Shown in pieces: positions 54,744 to 63,201 of a stretch of 64,000 nt of DNA. The position numbers were made by a program, and so were the translations under genes. The stretch spans positions 3,230,001 to 3,294,000 of the forward strand of contig NZ_CP085988.1 in NCBI RefSeq assembly GCF_020736365.1, given 5' to 3'. The stretch is from Clostridium sp. M62/1. Its GTDB lineage: Bacteria; Bacillota; Clostridia; Lachnospirales; Lachnospiraceae. Positions within the stretch are counted from its first letter, which is position 1; each line of letters starts with the position of its first letter. The notes below the pieces were generated by a model that worked only from the letters and a program-made list of their open reading frames with translations, was not told where the DNA came from and searched no databases.

Positions 54744-55205
54744 TCAGCCTTCTCTTTCTCCCTTTTTCATGAGATATGCCGCTGCCCTGAAAAAGCAGAC
54801 GGCGGCGGCAGTTCCAAACAGCACACCGCTCATATCCAGCCACACATCGCTGATCTGCCCGGAGCGCCCCGGTGTGAAAAGCTGGATTGTCTCGTCCACA
54901 AACGGCAGAAAGACGCTGAGGAAAAGCTGAAGCAGAACCCGGCATCTTCCAAAGCCCTGCACCTGATTCAGACTCTGTGTCAATAGAACTCCCAGGAGTG
55001 TGTACTCACAGAAATGAGCACATTTTCTGATAATATGGTCTGTCAGCCACAAAGCGCTGATCCCCGCACTGTCCAGCAGGCCGTGAACCAGTTCCAGGAC
55101 AAAACCGCTCTCCTGAGATGAAATAGCAGCCGGGGTCATGGAATTGGAATATATAAACAGCACATAGCATACAAGGACTATGTGCCAGATACGAGTTTTC
55201 TTCAT
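54744..55205 (-). CDS. VanZ family membrane protein
   Basis: The protein has 153 residues. Four probable membrane helices and the VanZ-type segments IYSNSMTPAAISSQES, IRKCAHFCEYTLLGVLL and FVDETIQLFTPGRSGQISDV. VanZ proteins affect envelope properties and lipoglycopeptide tolerance in some cases; here the function is not known. First gene after the promoter at 55270-55298; truA follows. Confidence 0.88.
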   Translation of the reverse strand: MKKTRIWHIVLVCYVLFIYSNSMTPAAISSQESGFVLELVHGLLDSAGISALWLTDHIIRKCAHFCEYTLLGVLLTQSLNQVQGFGRCRVLLQLFLSVFLPFVDETIQLFTPGRSGQISDVWLDMSGVLFGTAAAVCFFRAAAYLMKKGEREG

Positions 55206-55269
55206 GTCATCGTTCTTCCCTTCTCTCCGCCTGCTTCTGGCTGTGCGGATACTCTTATCTTAAAATTTC

Positions 55270-55298
55270 ATTATAGTACAGGCACTTTCGATTGTAAA
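55270..55298 (-). promoter_or_regulatory. Promoter of vanZ-truA
   Basis: TTTACA (55293-55298) and TATAAT (55270-55275) are 17 bases apart on the minus strand, 65 bases before the vanZ-type ATG. From 55299 to 55579 no gene is visible. Confidence 0.75.
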
Positions 55299-55579
55299 GA
55301 ATCTGTGGAGCTGCTCCTTCCCGCTTCCTCTTAATTTTATTTTGCTATATGCCCCATTTTCTGGATATTCTATTCTTCAGCCGTTCTTATCTTTTGATCA
55401 AATTCCGTTTATCTGCTCAAAAATGTCAAATCGTCTTCTCTCACAAATTTCTTTTCTTTTTTCAGCCTCATTTCGTCCTTTTGACGGAGCTCATAAACAC
55501 CCGATGAAACATCGTATTATCCCCTGTTTATAGACGAAAAATTGTTTTTGAAAAGGTACAAAAAATATGGTTTCCGTTA

Positions 55580-55607
55580 TTGACAATTTATTTTAGGGTG
55601 CTATACT
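55580..55607 (+). promoter_or_regulatory. Promoter of the 57-residue protein gene
   Basis: TTGACA (55580-55585) and TATACT (55602-55607) with 16 bases between. The leader of about 95 bases contains two hairpins: ATCAAAGG/CCTTTGAT (55615-55637) and GAGGG/CCCTC (near 55654-55666). Confidence 0.75.
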
Positions 55608-55707
55608 GAGGGCAATCAAAGGGAACGTGCCTTTGATAAAACTTAGAAAAGCTGAGGGATTCCCTCTGCAAAAACAGCATAATATTAAAAGCGAAAGGAT
55701 GATTATC

Positions 55708-55881
55708 ATGTCCAACAATGAGAAAAAGGATTTAGTTCATGAGGTAAACGTAGCTGCTTCTCTTTACAGCTTTAATACAGATACAAAAAAGGAAGAGGAT
55801 GCACACGCACACCCGGCTGAGGATACCTTAGAGAGAGAACTGACAGACATCTCCCTGCTCTACAACCTGGAAAATAAATAA
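55708..55881 (+). CDS. Small acidic protein with its own promoter and terminator
   Basis: The protein has 57 residues from the ATG at 55708, which has AAAGGA eight bases upstream; the frame begins earlier but without a ribosome site. The sequence is hydrophilic and acidic (MSNNEKKDLVHEVNVAASLY at the start, LERELTDISLLYNLENK at the end) with a His-rich middle (DAHAHPAED) and no membrane segment or signal. No family is recognised. The complete unit (strong promoter, structured leader, good ribosome site, strong terminator) indicates a well-expressed gene. Confidence 0.65.
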   Translation: MSNNEKKDLVHEVNVAASLYSFNTDTKKEEDAHAHPAEDTLERELTDISLLYNLENK

Positions 55882-55927
55882 AAGACAGGCGTGAAACAGC
55901 TTCCTGTTTTAAACTGTTTCCGCTCAG

Positions 55928-55981
55928 AATACCGCAGCCAGTACCGGGCCTGCATGCAGCCTGGTTCTGGCTGCGGTATTT
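55928..55981 (+). terminator. Terminator of the 57-residue protein gene
   Basis: Fourteen-base arms (AATACCGCAGCCAG and complement) are followed by TTTTCTTTT on the plus strand. Confidence 0.85.
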
Positions 55982-56042
55982 TCTTTTCTCCCGGTTCTAT
56001 CTTCCCGCCGCCAGTTCTGCTTATTGGGAATACATAATAGAA

Positions 56043-56148
56043 CCGCGCGGCTGCTTTAAGCAGCCTTTTCCTCTGCGCGGCGTGCGCATCCCGCCCGGCA
56101 GGGCTTTTTGTATTATAGGAAATTCGGAGGAATTTCCTATAATACAAG
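56043..56148. repeat. Dispersed palindromic repeat, copy 1
   Basis: A GC-rich part (CCGCGC/GCGCGG enclosing GGCTGC/GCAGCC, then GTGCGCATCCCGC) is followed by a perfect 18-bp A/T-rich palindrome at 56109-56148 (arms TTGTATTATAGGAAATTC and complement, loop GGAG). A similar two-part element lies at 62521-62583. The shared layout (GTGCG, ATCCC, T-run, TAT-A-AGG palindrome) suggests a repeat family. Confidence 0.7.
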
Positions 56149-56149
56149 A

Positions 56150-56174
56150 AAAACCCCTGAAAAATCAAGGGTTT
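56150..56174 (-). terminator. Short terminator of tRNA-Ser
   Basis: On the minus strand AAACCC pairs with GGGTTT, followed by five T, four bases after the tRNA end. Confidence 0.6.
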
Positions 56175-56178
56175 CAAG

Positions 56179-56268
56179 CGGAGACGGTGGGATTCGAACC
56201 CACGTGCCGGGATGAACCGACAAACGCATTTCGAGTGCGCCGCGTTACGGCCTCTTCGCTACATCTCC
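56179..56268 (-). tRNA. tRNA-Ser (anticodon CGA)
   Basis: The 90-base type II tRNA on the minus strand has acceptor GGAGATG/CGTCTCC with G73, anticodon stem GCGCA/TGCGT with loop CTCGAAA (anticodon CGA, codon TCG), a long variable arm typical of Ser, and T arm GTGGGTTCGAATCCCAC. CCA is not encoded. Confidence 0.95.
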
Positions 56269-56372
56269 AGTCTGTACCGCTGGCCTTCCAGCGGCATCTT
56301 TTGTATTATACAAAATTTTTCCCGGTTTGTCACCTGGTTTTACAGCTTTTTTGCCTTTTTCTTCTGTCTTCT

Positions 56373-57908
56373 CTACTCTCCGGAGCTGAAAAACTGATCA
56401 AGGCCGTCGGCAATTCCCAGAGCGATTCTGTCCTGGTACTCCTCCTGAGATAAAAGCAGCTCCTCCTGCTGGTTGCTCAGAAATCCAACCTCCAGAACCG
56501 TAACCGGAACCTGGCTCCAGTTTATTTCGCTGAGTGTATCTGTCTGCTGTACACCGCGGTTTCTGGCTCCTGTAGCCTGGCTGACGCTGCCCGAGATGCT
56601 TCTGGAAAGAGCGTAGCTTCTGCCGTATATGCCGCTGTTGTAGGGATTTCCCGATGACTGACAGGTGGCAAGGATACCTGATACGGATGTACTCTCCTGG
56701 CTGTGAGTATGGATGTGGACAAGGGCTCCTGCACCGCTTCGGTTGGCTATCTCCGCCCTCTCCGCGCAGCTCAGGTTGATGTCATTGCTCTCTCTGGTCA
56801 TAATGACTGTATAACCTCTCTCTGTGAGAATCTGCTTCGCCTTCCTGGCGATCGACAGCGTCACATCACACTCTCTGAGTCCCAGAGAATTTCCCACAGC
56901 TCCGGCCGGCATTTTCTGCCTCTGGGAGAAAGAATCCGGCCCTGCCGGCTCCTTTGAGGTATTTTCCTTTCCCTGATGGCCTGCGTCCAGCACAACAATC
57001 CGCCCATTGGAGACTGGGATCACCGTCCCGTCAGAGGCCGCCATAACTGCCGCGTCGGCCGGCACAGCTCTTCCCTGCGGCGCATCAGCCTCCGGCACAG
57101 GCTCCTGTACGATTTTTTCCGGCTCCTGAACCTTCACATACTGGGACGCCACATAGCAGGTCCTTCCGTCATAGAGTACACGGCTCCACTCTTCATTTTT
57201 TCCGGTCCTTTCAAGCACCTCTCCTGCCTGAAGCTGCGTAATGATACGGCTTCCCGTCTGGCTTTCCGCCCTCAGATTAACTCCGTTTTCCTGAACGGTC
57301 ACCAGATCCTCTGTATCCGCAAAACCATTGGAGGTAGTCAGGGCGCTGTCCAGCTGATCAATCTGCGGCTCTCCGTCCCCGGAAACAGCCTGACCCTCTG
57401 CCTGGCTGCCGGCTCCGCCCGCAACTGCGTCGCTCAGATAAAGCTCCTGCTTCTCTCCTTCTTTTTCCTGCCCTTCTGCAGCCTCGGCTGCCATAAGTTC
57501 TGCAGTAGTCTCTGCCTGTGCCTCCTTCAGTACCTCCGTTTTATCTGAAAAAATCCTGAAGCCCTCTCCCAGATAAAACCCTCCGGCGCAGAGACAGACA
57601 GCAAGCAGAGCTGCTGCTGCCAGGCCATATGCCAAATCTCTTTTGGGTCTTTTGCCTCGTCCGGGCCTTGCCCCCTGCATAATTTTAACCTTACGCCCCT
57701 GGTTCGCCGTCCGCCCTGCAGCGGCCGGCCGGCCAAGGCTCAGACTCTTTGAAGGCCTGCTTCCCAGCCCTGACTTCCTGTCAGAAATTAGGCTGCGGAG
57801 GGCTTCCAGCTTCTGCACAGGGAATCTGGCGCCTCCTTTTTTCCTCTCTGCATTTTTTACATTGCGGCGGGATCTTCCTCTCTGCTTTTCACTCTGATTC
57901 TGAATCAT
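56373..57908 (-). CDS. N-acetylmuramoyl-L-alanine amidase with SH3 domain
   Basis: The protein has 511 residues. A very basic cytoplasmic N-terminus of about 90 residues (QRGRSRRNVKNAERKKG), one membrane helix (LAYGLAAAALLAVCLCAGGF), an acidic linker, a bacterial SH3 domain at about 205 to 265 (NGVNLRAESQTGSRIITQLQ) and an Amidase_3 domain with Zn ligands in VVLDAGHQG, LRECD and HIHTHSQ and catalytic Glu in VLEVGFLSN. It cuts the sugar-peptide bond of peptidoglycan. Its start overlaps the mnmA stop by 4 bases. Confidence 0.9.
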   Translation of the reverse strand: MIQNQSEKQRGRSRRNVKNAERKKGGARFPVQKLEALRSLISDRKSGLGSRPSKSLSLGRPAAAGRTANQGRKVKIMQGARPGRGKRPKRDLAYGLAAAALLAVCLCAGGFYLGEGFRIFSDKTEVLKEAQAETTAELMAAEAAEGQEKEGEKQELYLSDAVAGGAGSQAEGQAVSGDGEPQIDQLDSALTTSNGFADTEDLVTVQENGVNLRAESQTGSRIITQLQAGEVLERTGKNEEWSRVLYDGRTCYVASQYVKVQEPEKIVQEPVPEADAPQGRAVPADAAVMAASDGTVIPVSNGRIVVLDAGHQGKENTSKEPAGPDSFSQRQKMPAGAVGNSLGLRECDVTLSIARKAKQILTERGYTVIMTRESNDINLSCAERAEIANRSGAGALVHIHTHSQESTSVSGILATCQSSGNPYNSGIYGRSYALSRSISGSVSQATGARNRGVQQTDTLSEINWSQVPVTVLEVGFLSNQQEELLLSQEEYQDRIALGIADGLDQFFSSGE

Positions 57909-58984
57909 AGGATGGTACCTCCTCCAGCCACATATTCCCCGTCGTACAGCACAACGGCCTGTCCCGGCGTGATGGCTCTCTGAGGCTCGTCAAATACACA
58001 TTCCGCCAGGTCACTGCCTATTTCCCTCACTGTGCAGGGTGCTCCCTTGTGGCCATAGCGGATTTTGGCGATGAAGCGGTGTTCCTCTCCGTGAAGCCCG
58101 TCCACTGCCATCCAGTTGATCCGGTTAAACCGCAGCGTTCTGGAAAATACATCACTGTTCTCCCCGATCACCACCTCGTTGGTCTCCGGACGGATTTCGA
58201 CCACGAAAACAGGATGGCCCATGGAAAGGTTTAAGCCCTTTCTCTGGCCCACCGTGTAGTGAGTGATCCCTTTGTGGCGTCCTAAAACATTTCCCTGCAG
58301 ATCCACAAAATTTCCTTCCGGAAGCTCCTTTCCTATGTCCTCCCTGATAAATTTGGCATAATCATTGTCAGGGATAAAACAGATCTCCTGGCTGTCGGGT
58401 TTGTGGGCCACTCTCAGGTTCAGCTCCTGCGCCATCTTCCGAATCTCGTCCTTCGTGTACTCGCCCACAGGCATGAGTGTGTGGGCGAGCTGCTCCTGAG
58501 TGAGATTATAGAGGGCGTAGGTCTGATCCTTGGCTGCTGTGGCAGATTTTTTCAGGGCATAGCGGCCATTTGGCAGCTTCTCAATCCTGGCATAGTGGCC
58601 TGTGGCAATGTAGTCCGCTCCTATTTCCAGACTCCGTTTTAAGAGGGACTCCCATTTCACAAACCGGTTGCAGGCAATGCAGGGATTTGGAGTGCGGCCT
58701 CTTAAGTACTCAGCCACAAAGTAATCCATGACGTTCTCCCTGAACTCTTTTTTAAAGTTCATCACATAATAGGGGATGGCGAGATCCTCCGCCACCCTTC
58801 TGGCGTCGTCCACCGCGCTGAGTCCGCAGCAGCCGCCGTTCTCTTCCACAGCTTCCGGTTCCTCATCCTGCCAGATCTGCATGGTCACGCCGATCACGTC
58901 ATACCCCTGTTTTTTCAAAAGCCAGGCAGCCACGGAGGAGTCAACTCCTCCTGACATGCCTACCACTACCTTCTTTTTCTCCAT
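57905..58984 (-). CDS. mnmA: tRNA-specific 2-thiouridylase MnmA
   Basis: It adds sulfur to U34 of Lys, Glu and Gln tRNAs. The protein has 359 residues. PP-loop GMSGGVDSSVAAWLL, catalytic Cys in TPNPCIACNRFVKW and SQEICFIPD, C-terminal beta domain with GQAVVLYDGEYVAGGG. The sulfur donor, a NifS-type desulfurase, is encoded two genes upstream, so the cluster nifS-nifU-mnmA forms a sulfur delivery unit. Confidence 0.95.
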   Translation of the reverse strand: MEKKKVVVGMSGGVDSSVAAWLLKKQGYDVIGVTMQIWQDEEPEAVEENGGCCGLSAVDDARRVAEDLAIPYYVMNFKKEFRENVMDYFVAEYLRGRTPNPCIACNRFVKWESLLKRSLEIGADYIATGHYARIEKLPNGRYALKKSATAAKDQTYALYNLTQEQLAHTLMPVGEYTKDEIRKMAQELNLRVAHKPDSQEICFIPDNDYAKFIREDIGKELPEGNFVDLQGNVLGRHKGITHYTVGQRKGLNLSMGHPVFVVEIRPETNEVVIGENSDVFSRTLRFNRINWMAVDGLHGEEHRFIAKIRYGHKGAPCTVREIGSDLAECVFDEPQRAITPGQAVVLYDGEYVAGGGTIL

Positions 58985-58989
58985 GGTGA

Positions 58990-59427
58990 TTAGTACTCTT
59001 CTTCCTCTTCTTCTTCACCGATATCAGACTTTGGCTTCTCAAGGCCTTCGATCTTGATTCCGTTCTTCTCAGCATAGTCCCAGAGTGCGGCGTGAATAGC
59101 CTCCTCTGCCAGCAGGGAGCAGTGAACCTTCACCGGCGGAAGCCCGTCAAGCGCCTCCATAACGGCCTTGTTTGTCACCTGCATGGCCTCTTTAATACTC
59201 TTGCCCTTCACAAGCTCTGTGGCCATACTGCTGGTGGCAACGGCTGCTCCGCAGCCGAAGGTCTTAAACTTCACATCCCGGATAATCTGGTTCTCGTCAA
59301 TGTCCAGGTAAATTCTCATAATGTCTCCGCACTTGGCGTTTCCAACGGTTCCCATTCCGCTGGGGTTCTCTATCTCTCCCACATTTCTGGGATTCTGAAA
59401 GTGGTCCATAACTTTCTCTGAATACAT
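58990..59427 (-). CDS. nifU: NifU/IscU-type iron-sulfur scaffold protein
   Basis: The protein has 145 residues. The three cluster Cys are in GNAKCGD, TFGCGAAVA and KVHCSLLAEEA. The C-terminus has a short run of seven Glu (EEEEEEE) not seen in the core family. It assembles Fe-S clusters with sulfur from NifS. It lies 5 bases before mnmA and about 190 bases after nifS; the gap 59428 to 59613 holds imperfect CTGCAG-type hairpins but no gene. Confidence 0.92.
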   Translation of the reverse strand: MYSEKVMDHFQNPRNVGEIENPSGMGTVGNAKCGDIMRIYLDIDENQIIRDVKFKTFGCGAAVATSSMATELVKGKSIKEAMQVTNKAVMEALDGLPPVKVHCSLLAEEAIHAALWDYAEKNGIKIEGLEKPKSDIGEEEEEEEY

Positions 59428-59613
59428 AGTATTTCTCCTGTCTTTTCTGTCATACTGTTTTCGTGTTTCTGCATAAATTCACGTTTCTGCTGCAGTCTGC
59501 CGTCCTTCTCTGTCAGGCTGTGCTGCAGCAGGCTGAAATTTTTCTAAGGCCAAAGCAGCTTGGCCAGACCGTGCCTGACAGGCCGGTTTCCCGGCTGCCT
59601 GTTTCTCCCGCCG

Positions 59614-60795
59614 CTATCTCTGATGCTTGACAAAGTCCTCGTAGAGCGGGGACATGGAGCGCAGTCTCTCCACAATCTTTTTGATGCTCTCCACGGTATA
59701 GTCAATCTGGTCCTTTGTGATCTCGTCGTTTAAGGTGAGCCTCAGAGAGCCGTGGGCAATCTCGTGAGGCAGGCCGATGGCGAGAAGCACGTGAGACGGA
59801 TCCAGGGAGCCTGAGGTGCAGGCAGAACCGCTGGAGCCGCAGATCCCATCCATATCCAGCATAATCAGAAGAGATTCTCCCTCAATAAACTGGAAGGCAA
59901 AATTCGCATTGTTGGAGAGGCGCTCTGTGGGATGCCCGTTAAGCCTTGTGTAGGGGATTTCCTTCATCACTCTGGCGATCAGGTAGTCCCTCATCTCCTT
60001 CTCCTTTTTGGTGCGCTCTTCCATGGAAGCCATGGCAAGCTCGCAGGCCTTTCCCAGTCCCACAATTCCGGGTGTGTTCTCTGTGCCTCCGCGGCGCTTT
60101 CTCTCCTGTGCTCCTCCGTGAATGAAAGAGCGCGATTTCACGCCGGTTCTGATATATAAAAATCCGATTCCCTTCGGCCCGTTAAATTTGTGTCCGCTGG
60201 CGCTCAGCATATCTATGCCGCACTCGTCCACATCAATCGGAACATGGCCGAAAGCCTGGACAGCATCTGTGTGGAACAGAATTCCGTGTTCCTTGGCAAT
60301 GGCGCCTATCTGGCGGACAGGCTCAATGGTTCCGATCTCATTGTTCGCAAACATGATGGAGATTAAAATAGTTTCCGGCCGAATTGCCTTTTTAAGCTCC
60401 TCTAACTTTACAACGCCATTCTCATCCACGTCCAGGTATGTCACCTCAAAGCCGCGCTTTTCCAGGTACTCACAGGTGTGGAGAATGGCGTGATGCTCAA
60501 TCTTTGAAGTAATAATGTGGTTTCCCTTCGCCCGGTAGGCCTCGGCCGTAGCCACTAACGCCCAGTTGTCGGACTCGGTTCCCCCTGCTGTAAAATAAAT
60601 CTCGTTCGTCTTTGCGCCCAGAGCCTTCGCGATAGTCTCCCTTGCGTGGGCAATCGCCTTCTTAGGGCCCGAGGAAAAATCATAGACAGAGGATGGATTT
60701 CCATACTGCTCTGTAAAATAGGGAAGCATAGCCTCCACTACCTCCGGCCTGGTCTTTGTGGTGGCCGCATTGTCGAGATAAATCAACTGTTTCAT
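59614..60795 (-). CDS. nifS: Cysteine desulfurase NifS
   Basis: The protein has 393 residues from the ATG at 60795 (AAAGGCGG upstream); the longer frame to 60846 is unlikely. PLP enzyme that turns cysteine into alanine and a bound persulfide: start IYLDNAATTKTRPEVV, PLP Lys in SASGHKFNGPKG, catalytic Cys in SSGSACTSGSLDPS. It is the first gene of the nifS-nifU-mnmA-amidase run. No IscR-type regulator is adjacent. Confidence 0.94.
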   Translation of the reverse strand: MKQLIYLDNAATTKTRPEVVEAMLPYFTEQYGNPSSVYDFSSGPKKAIAHARETIAKALGAKTNEIYFTAGGTESDNWALVATAEAYRAKGNHIITSKIEHHAILHTCEYLEKRGFEVTYLDVDENGVVKLEELKKAIRPETILISIMFANNEIGTIEPVRQIGAIAKEHGILFHTDAVQAFGHVPIDVDECGIDMLSASGHKFNGPKGIGFLYIRTGVKSRSFIHGGAQERKRRGGTENTPGIVGLGKACELAMASMEERTKKEKEMRDYLIARVMKEIPYTRLNGHPTERLSNNANFAFQFIEGESLLIMLDMDGICGSSGSACTSGSLDPSHVLLAIGLPHEIAHGSLRLTLNDEITKDQIDYTVESIKKIVERLRSMSPLYEDFVKHQR

Positions 60796-60857
60796 TTTAA
60801 ATCCGCCTTTCGTCTTATTTTGTAGGAATAAAGGTAAAAGCTTCATCTACGTTTACT

Positions 60858-60885
60858 ATTATAAAGGAAATTTTGCGAAACACAA
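60858..60885 (-). promoter_or_regulatory. Promoter of the nifS run
   Basis: TTGTGT (60880-60885) and TATAAT (60858-60863) are 16 bases apart on the minus strand, about 60 bases before the nifS ATG, in the divergent region shared with the flippase gene. Confidence 0.65.
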
Positions 60886-60946
60886 GTAGTAATAATTCTT
60901 GTTTATAAAAATATAATACTATTAATTCCCCAGGTTCGGAGCTTTT

Positions 60947-62509
60947 ATGAAAAAAAATCCACTGATTGCCGGCACTCTCCTGCTGACGGCTGCCGGCTTT
61001 TTAAGCCGGATTCTCGGCTTTTTCTACCGGATCTTTCTCTCACGGGCCGTAGGGGCCGAGGGACTCGGCATTTATCAGATGGTATTTCCTGTCCATTCGG
61101 TTGCATTTGCCCTGTGCTGCGGGGCTATCCAGACCTCAATCTCCCGTCTGGTGGCCAGGGATGCCGGCTCCGGAAAGGCTTCTCTCCGGACAGGACTTAT
61201 CATTTCCCTGTCTTTATCAGGGCTTCTTGCAGGACTTATCTGGCAGTTCGCTCCGTTTATCGCCCGCTTTGTCCTCTTAGAGCCGGCCTGCGAGCCGCTT
61301 TTGCCGGTCATGGCCCTGTCCATTCCCTTTTCCTCCATCCACGCCTGCATCTGCGGCTACTATTATGGTATGAAGCGCACTGCCGTTCCGGCACTCTCCC
61401 AGATGTTCGAGCAGGTCATCCGCATGAGCGCCGTCTTTCTGATGGTACAGGTCCTGACGGCAAACGGAGAGCCTGTAACGGTGTCTGTGGCGGTCTGGGG
61501 CATGTTTATCGGCGAAGCTGGATCGGCTGTGTACAGCTATCTGGTTTATGCAGTGAAAGACAGGAATAACGGCAGACGGCCGCAGGCTCAGAAACATGCA
61601 AAGAGAAGGCGACATAAAAGCGAATCTTCCTCTTTTGTCCCCTCAGCCGGTTTTCTCGCCACAGCGGTCCCCCTCATGGCCATGGCAGTGCCTCTCATGG
61701 GAAACCGGCTGATTTTAAACTGCCTTCAGAGCCTGGAAGCAATCTTTGTCCCAAACAGACTGATTGAATTTGGGCTGAACCACTCAGATGCCCTGAGTAT
61801 GTACGGCGTTCTGACAGGAATGGCTCTCCCCTTTATCTATTTTCCCTCTGCCATCACCAACTCTCTTTCCGTCGTCCTGCTCCCCACTGTAGCCGAAGCC
61901 CAGGCTCAGGAAAACACGGCCCGGATTGAAAAAACAATCTACATGGCTCTGCGCTACAGCCTGTACATGGGAATTCTCTGTGTAGGACTTTTTGTCCTCT
62001 TCGGGCCGGAGCTTGGAATGACCGTGTTCCAGAACACCGCTGCCGGGGACTATATCCGCATTCTGGCCTGGCTCTGCCCGTTCATGTACATCTCCACCAC
62101 CATGGGCAGTATCTTAAACGGCCTCGGAAAAACCTCCTCCGTCTTCGTTCACAACGCAGTTTCCATGCTTCTCAATCTGTCCTTTGTGGTGTTTGGGATT
62201 CCCCATATGGGAATGAGAGCTTACTTCTATGGGCTCCTGCTCAGCGAGCTTCTGCTGGCCCTTCTGCACATTGTGTGCCTGAACGGCGAGGTGAAAGTTC
62301 CCATGAGAGCCGGTGAGATGATTGTAAAGCCCTGCCTGTGCCTGGCCGTGGCGGTGGGAATTTTGTATGCTCTGGAGCCTGTGACTGCCTGGATGAAAGC
62401 CTCGGAGATGAACGGGTTCGTGCAGCTGGCGGCAAAGGGAGGCGTGATCTGTGCAGCATACGGAGGGATGCTCTGGGTGGTGCATGAGGGAAAAAGAGAG
62501 AAAGAGTAA
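60947..62509 (+). CDS. SpoVB-like polysaccharide/lipid II flippase (MOP superfamily)
   Basis: The protein has 520 residues with about 14 membrane helices. It begins IAGTLLLTAAGFLSRILGFF, the family start, and has GLGIYQMVFPVHSVAF, ISRLVARD, YYGMKRTAVPALSQMFEQVI, LPFIYFPSAITNSLSVVLLP and GSILNGLGKTS. SpoVB/MurJ relatives move lipid-linked sugars across the membrane for wall or spore cortex synthesis; which substrate applies here is not certain. A basic loop of about 25 residues (KHAKRRRHKSESS) lies between helices 6 and 7. Confidence 0.88.
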   Translation: MKKNPLIAGTLLLTAAGFLSRILGFFYRIFLSRAVGAEGLGIYQMVFPVHSVAFALCCGAIQTSISRLVARDAGSGKASLRTGLIISLSLSGLLAGLIWQFAPFIARFVLLEPACEPLLPVMALSIPFSSIHACICGYYYGMKRTAVPALSQMFEQVIRMSAVFLMVQVLTANGEPVTVSVAVWGMFIGEAGSAVYSYLVYAVKDRNNGRRPQAQKHAKRRRHKSESSSFVPSAGFLATAVPLMAMAVPLMGNRLILNCLQSLEAIFVPNRLIEFGLNHSDALSMYGVLTGMALPFIYFPSAITNSLSVVLLPTVAEAQAQENTARIEKTIYMALRYSLYMGILCVGLFVLFGPELGMTVFQNTAAGDYIRILAWLCPFMYISTTMGSILNGLGKTSSVFVHNAVSMLLNLSFVVFGIPHMGMRAYFYGLLLSELLLALLHIVCLNGEVKVPMRAGEMIVKPCLCLAVAVGILYALEPVTAWMKASEMNGFVQLAAKGGVICAAYGGMLWVVHEGKREKE

Positions 62510-62520
62510 AAGGAGTCCTT

Positions 62521-62583
62521 TTCGCCGCAGTGCGATCCCCGCAGAGCGTTTTTCTATAACAGGGAACGAAGTTTCCTGTTATA
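62521..62583. repeat. Dispersed palindromic repeat, copy 2
   Basis: CGCCGCAGTGCGATCCCCGC, then a T-run, then the palindrome TATAACAGG...CCTGTTATA (62555-62583; G-T pairs on the plus strand). It shares the order of parts with the element at 56043-56148. Confidence 0.6.
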
Positions 62584-62585
62584 AT

Positions 62586-62636
62586 AAAAAAAGCGGAAGG
62601 ACAAAACGCCTCACGCGCTCCGTTCTTTCGCTTTTT
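62586..62636 (+). terminator. Terminator of the flippase gene
   Basis: AAAAAGCGGAAGGAC pairs with GTTCTTTCGCTTTTT; two G-U pairs occur only on the plus strand. A T-rich tail follows. Confidence 0.75.
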
Positions 62637-62681
62637 CTTTTCTTTCAGTCTCTGACTCTAACCGGCCTGAACTTCTGTCTC

Positions 62682-63122
62682 TTAAGCCTTCTCTGCGATT
62701 CTCTCACACAGTCCGTCCCACTCACAGTTCCCGCAGACTTCCCTTCTCTTTCCGGCTCTGATAATCCTGCTTACTACCGCCTGCCTGAACTCTTCCCAGC
62801 GCAGCTCATTTTCTGAGCCTCCCGGCCCATTCTGACTGCCGAAGAGGCCGCAGAGCTCCAGCACCTTTCTGTCGTATGATTCTGCCTTCTGCCTTTCGCT
62901 GCATCCCCGGGGAGTCCGGTTGGGACAGGAGGAGCAGACCTCGTCCTCCCCGACTGTCAGAATAATCCTCGGGTTATCTTTCAGACTGCGGATTACCTCT
63001 TTCATGTGCTCTGTAAATTCTTCGCTGTACCCGCTTCCTCTGAAATAGTAAATACAGAGTCCGTGGTGGGGTCTGAGTCTCAGCGGCAGATTTTTTTCTG
63101 TCCTTTTATCTGTATTCGTCAT
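62682..63122 (-). CDS. DUF1284 family protein
   Basis: The protein has about 146 residues from the ATG at 63122; a TTG four codons upstream is possible. The family start LRLRPHHGLCIYYFRGSGYS and the Cys set (CSSCPNR, GCSERQ, CGNCEWDGLC) suggest a metal or Fe-S site. The function is unknown. It follows bioY on the minus strand. A duplicated GAGGATTGAATCG lies just upstream of the start. Confidence 0.8.
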   Translation of the reverse strand: MTNTDKRTEKNLPLRLRPHHGLCIYYFRGSGYSEEFTEHMKEVIRSLKDNPRIILTVGEDEVCSSCPNRTPRGCSERQKAESYDRKVLELCGLFGSQNGPGGSENELRWEEFRQAVVSRIIRAGKRREVCGNCEWDGLCERIAEKA

Positions 63123-63201
63123 CTCTCGATTCAATCCTCTTTCCGATTCAATCCTCTTTCCTTTTTCTGCAGAATCTCAGTCAGTCTACTTCTGACCGCT
63201 C

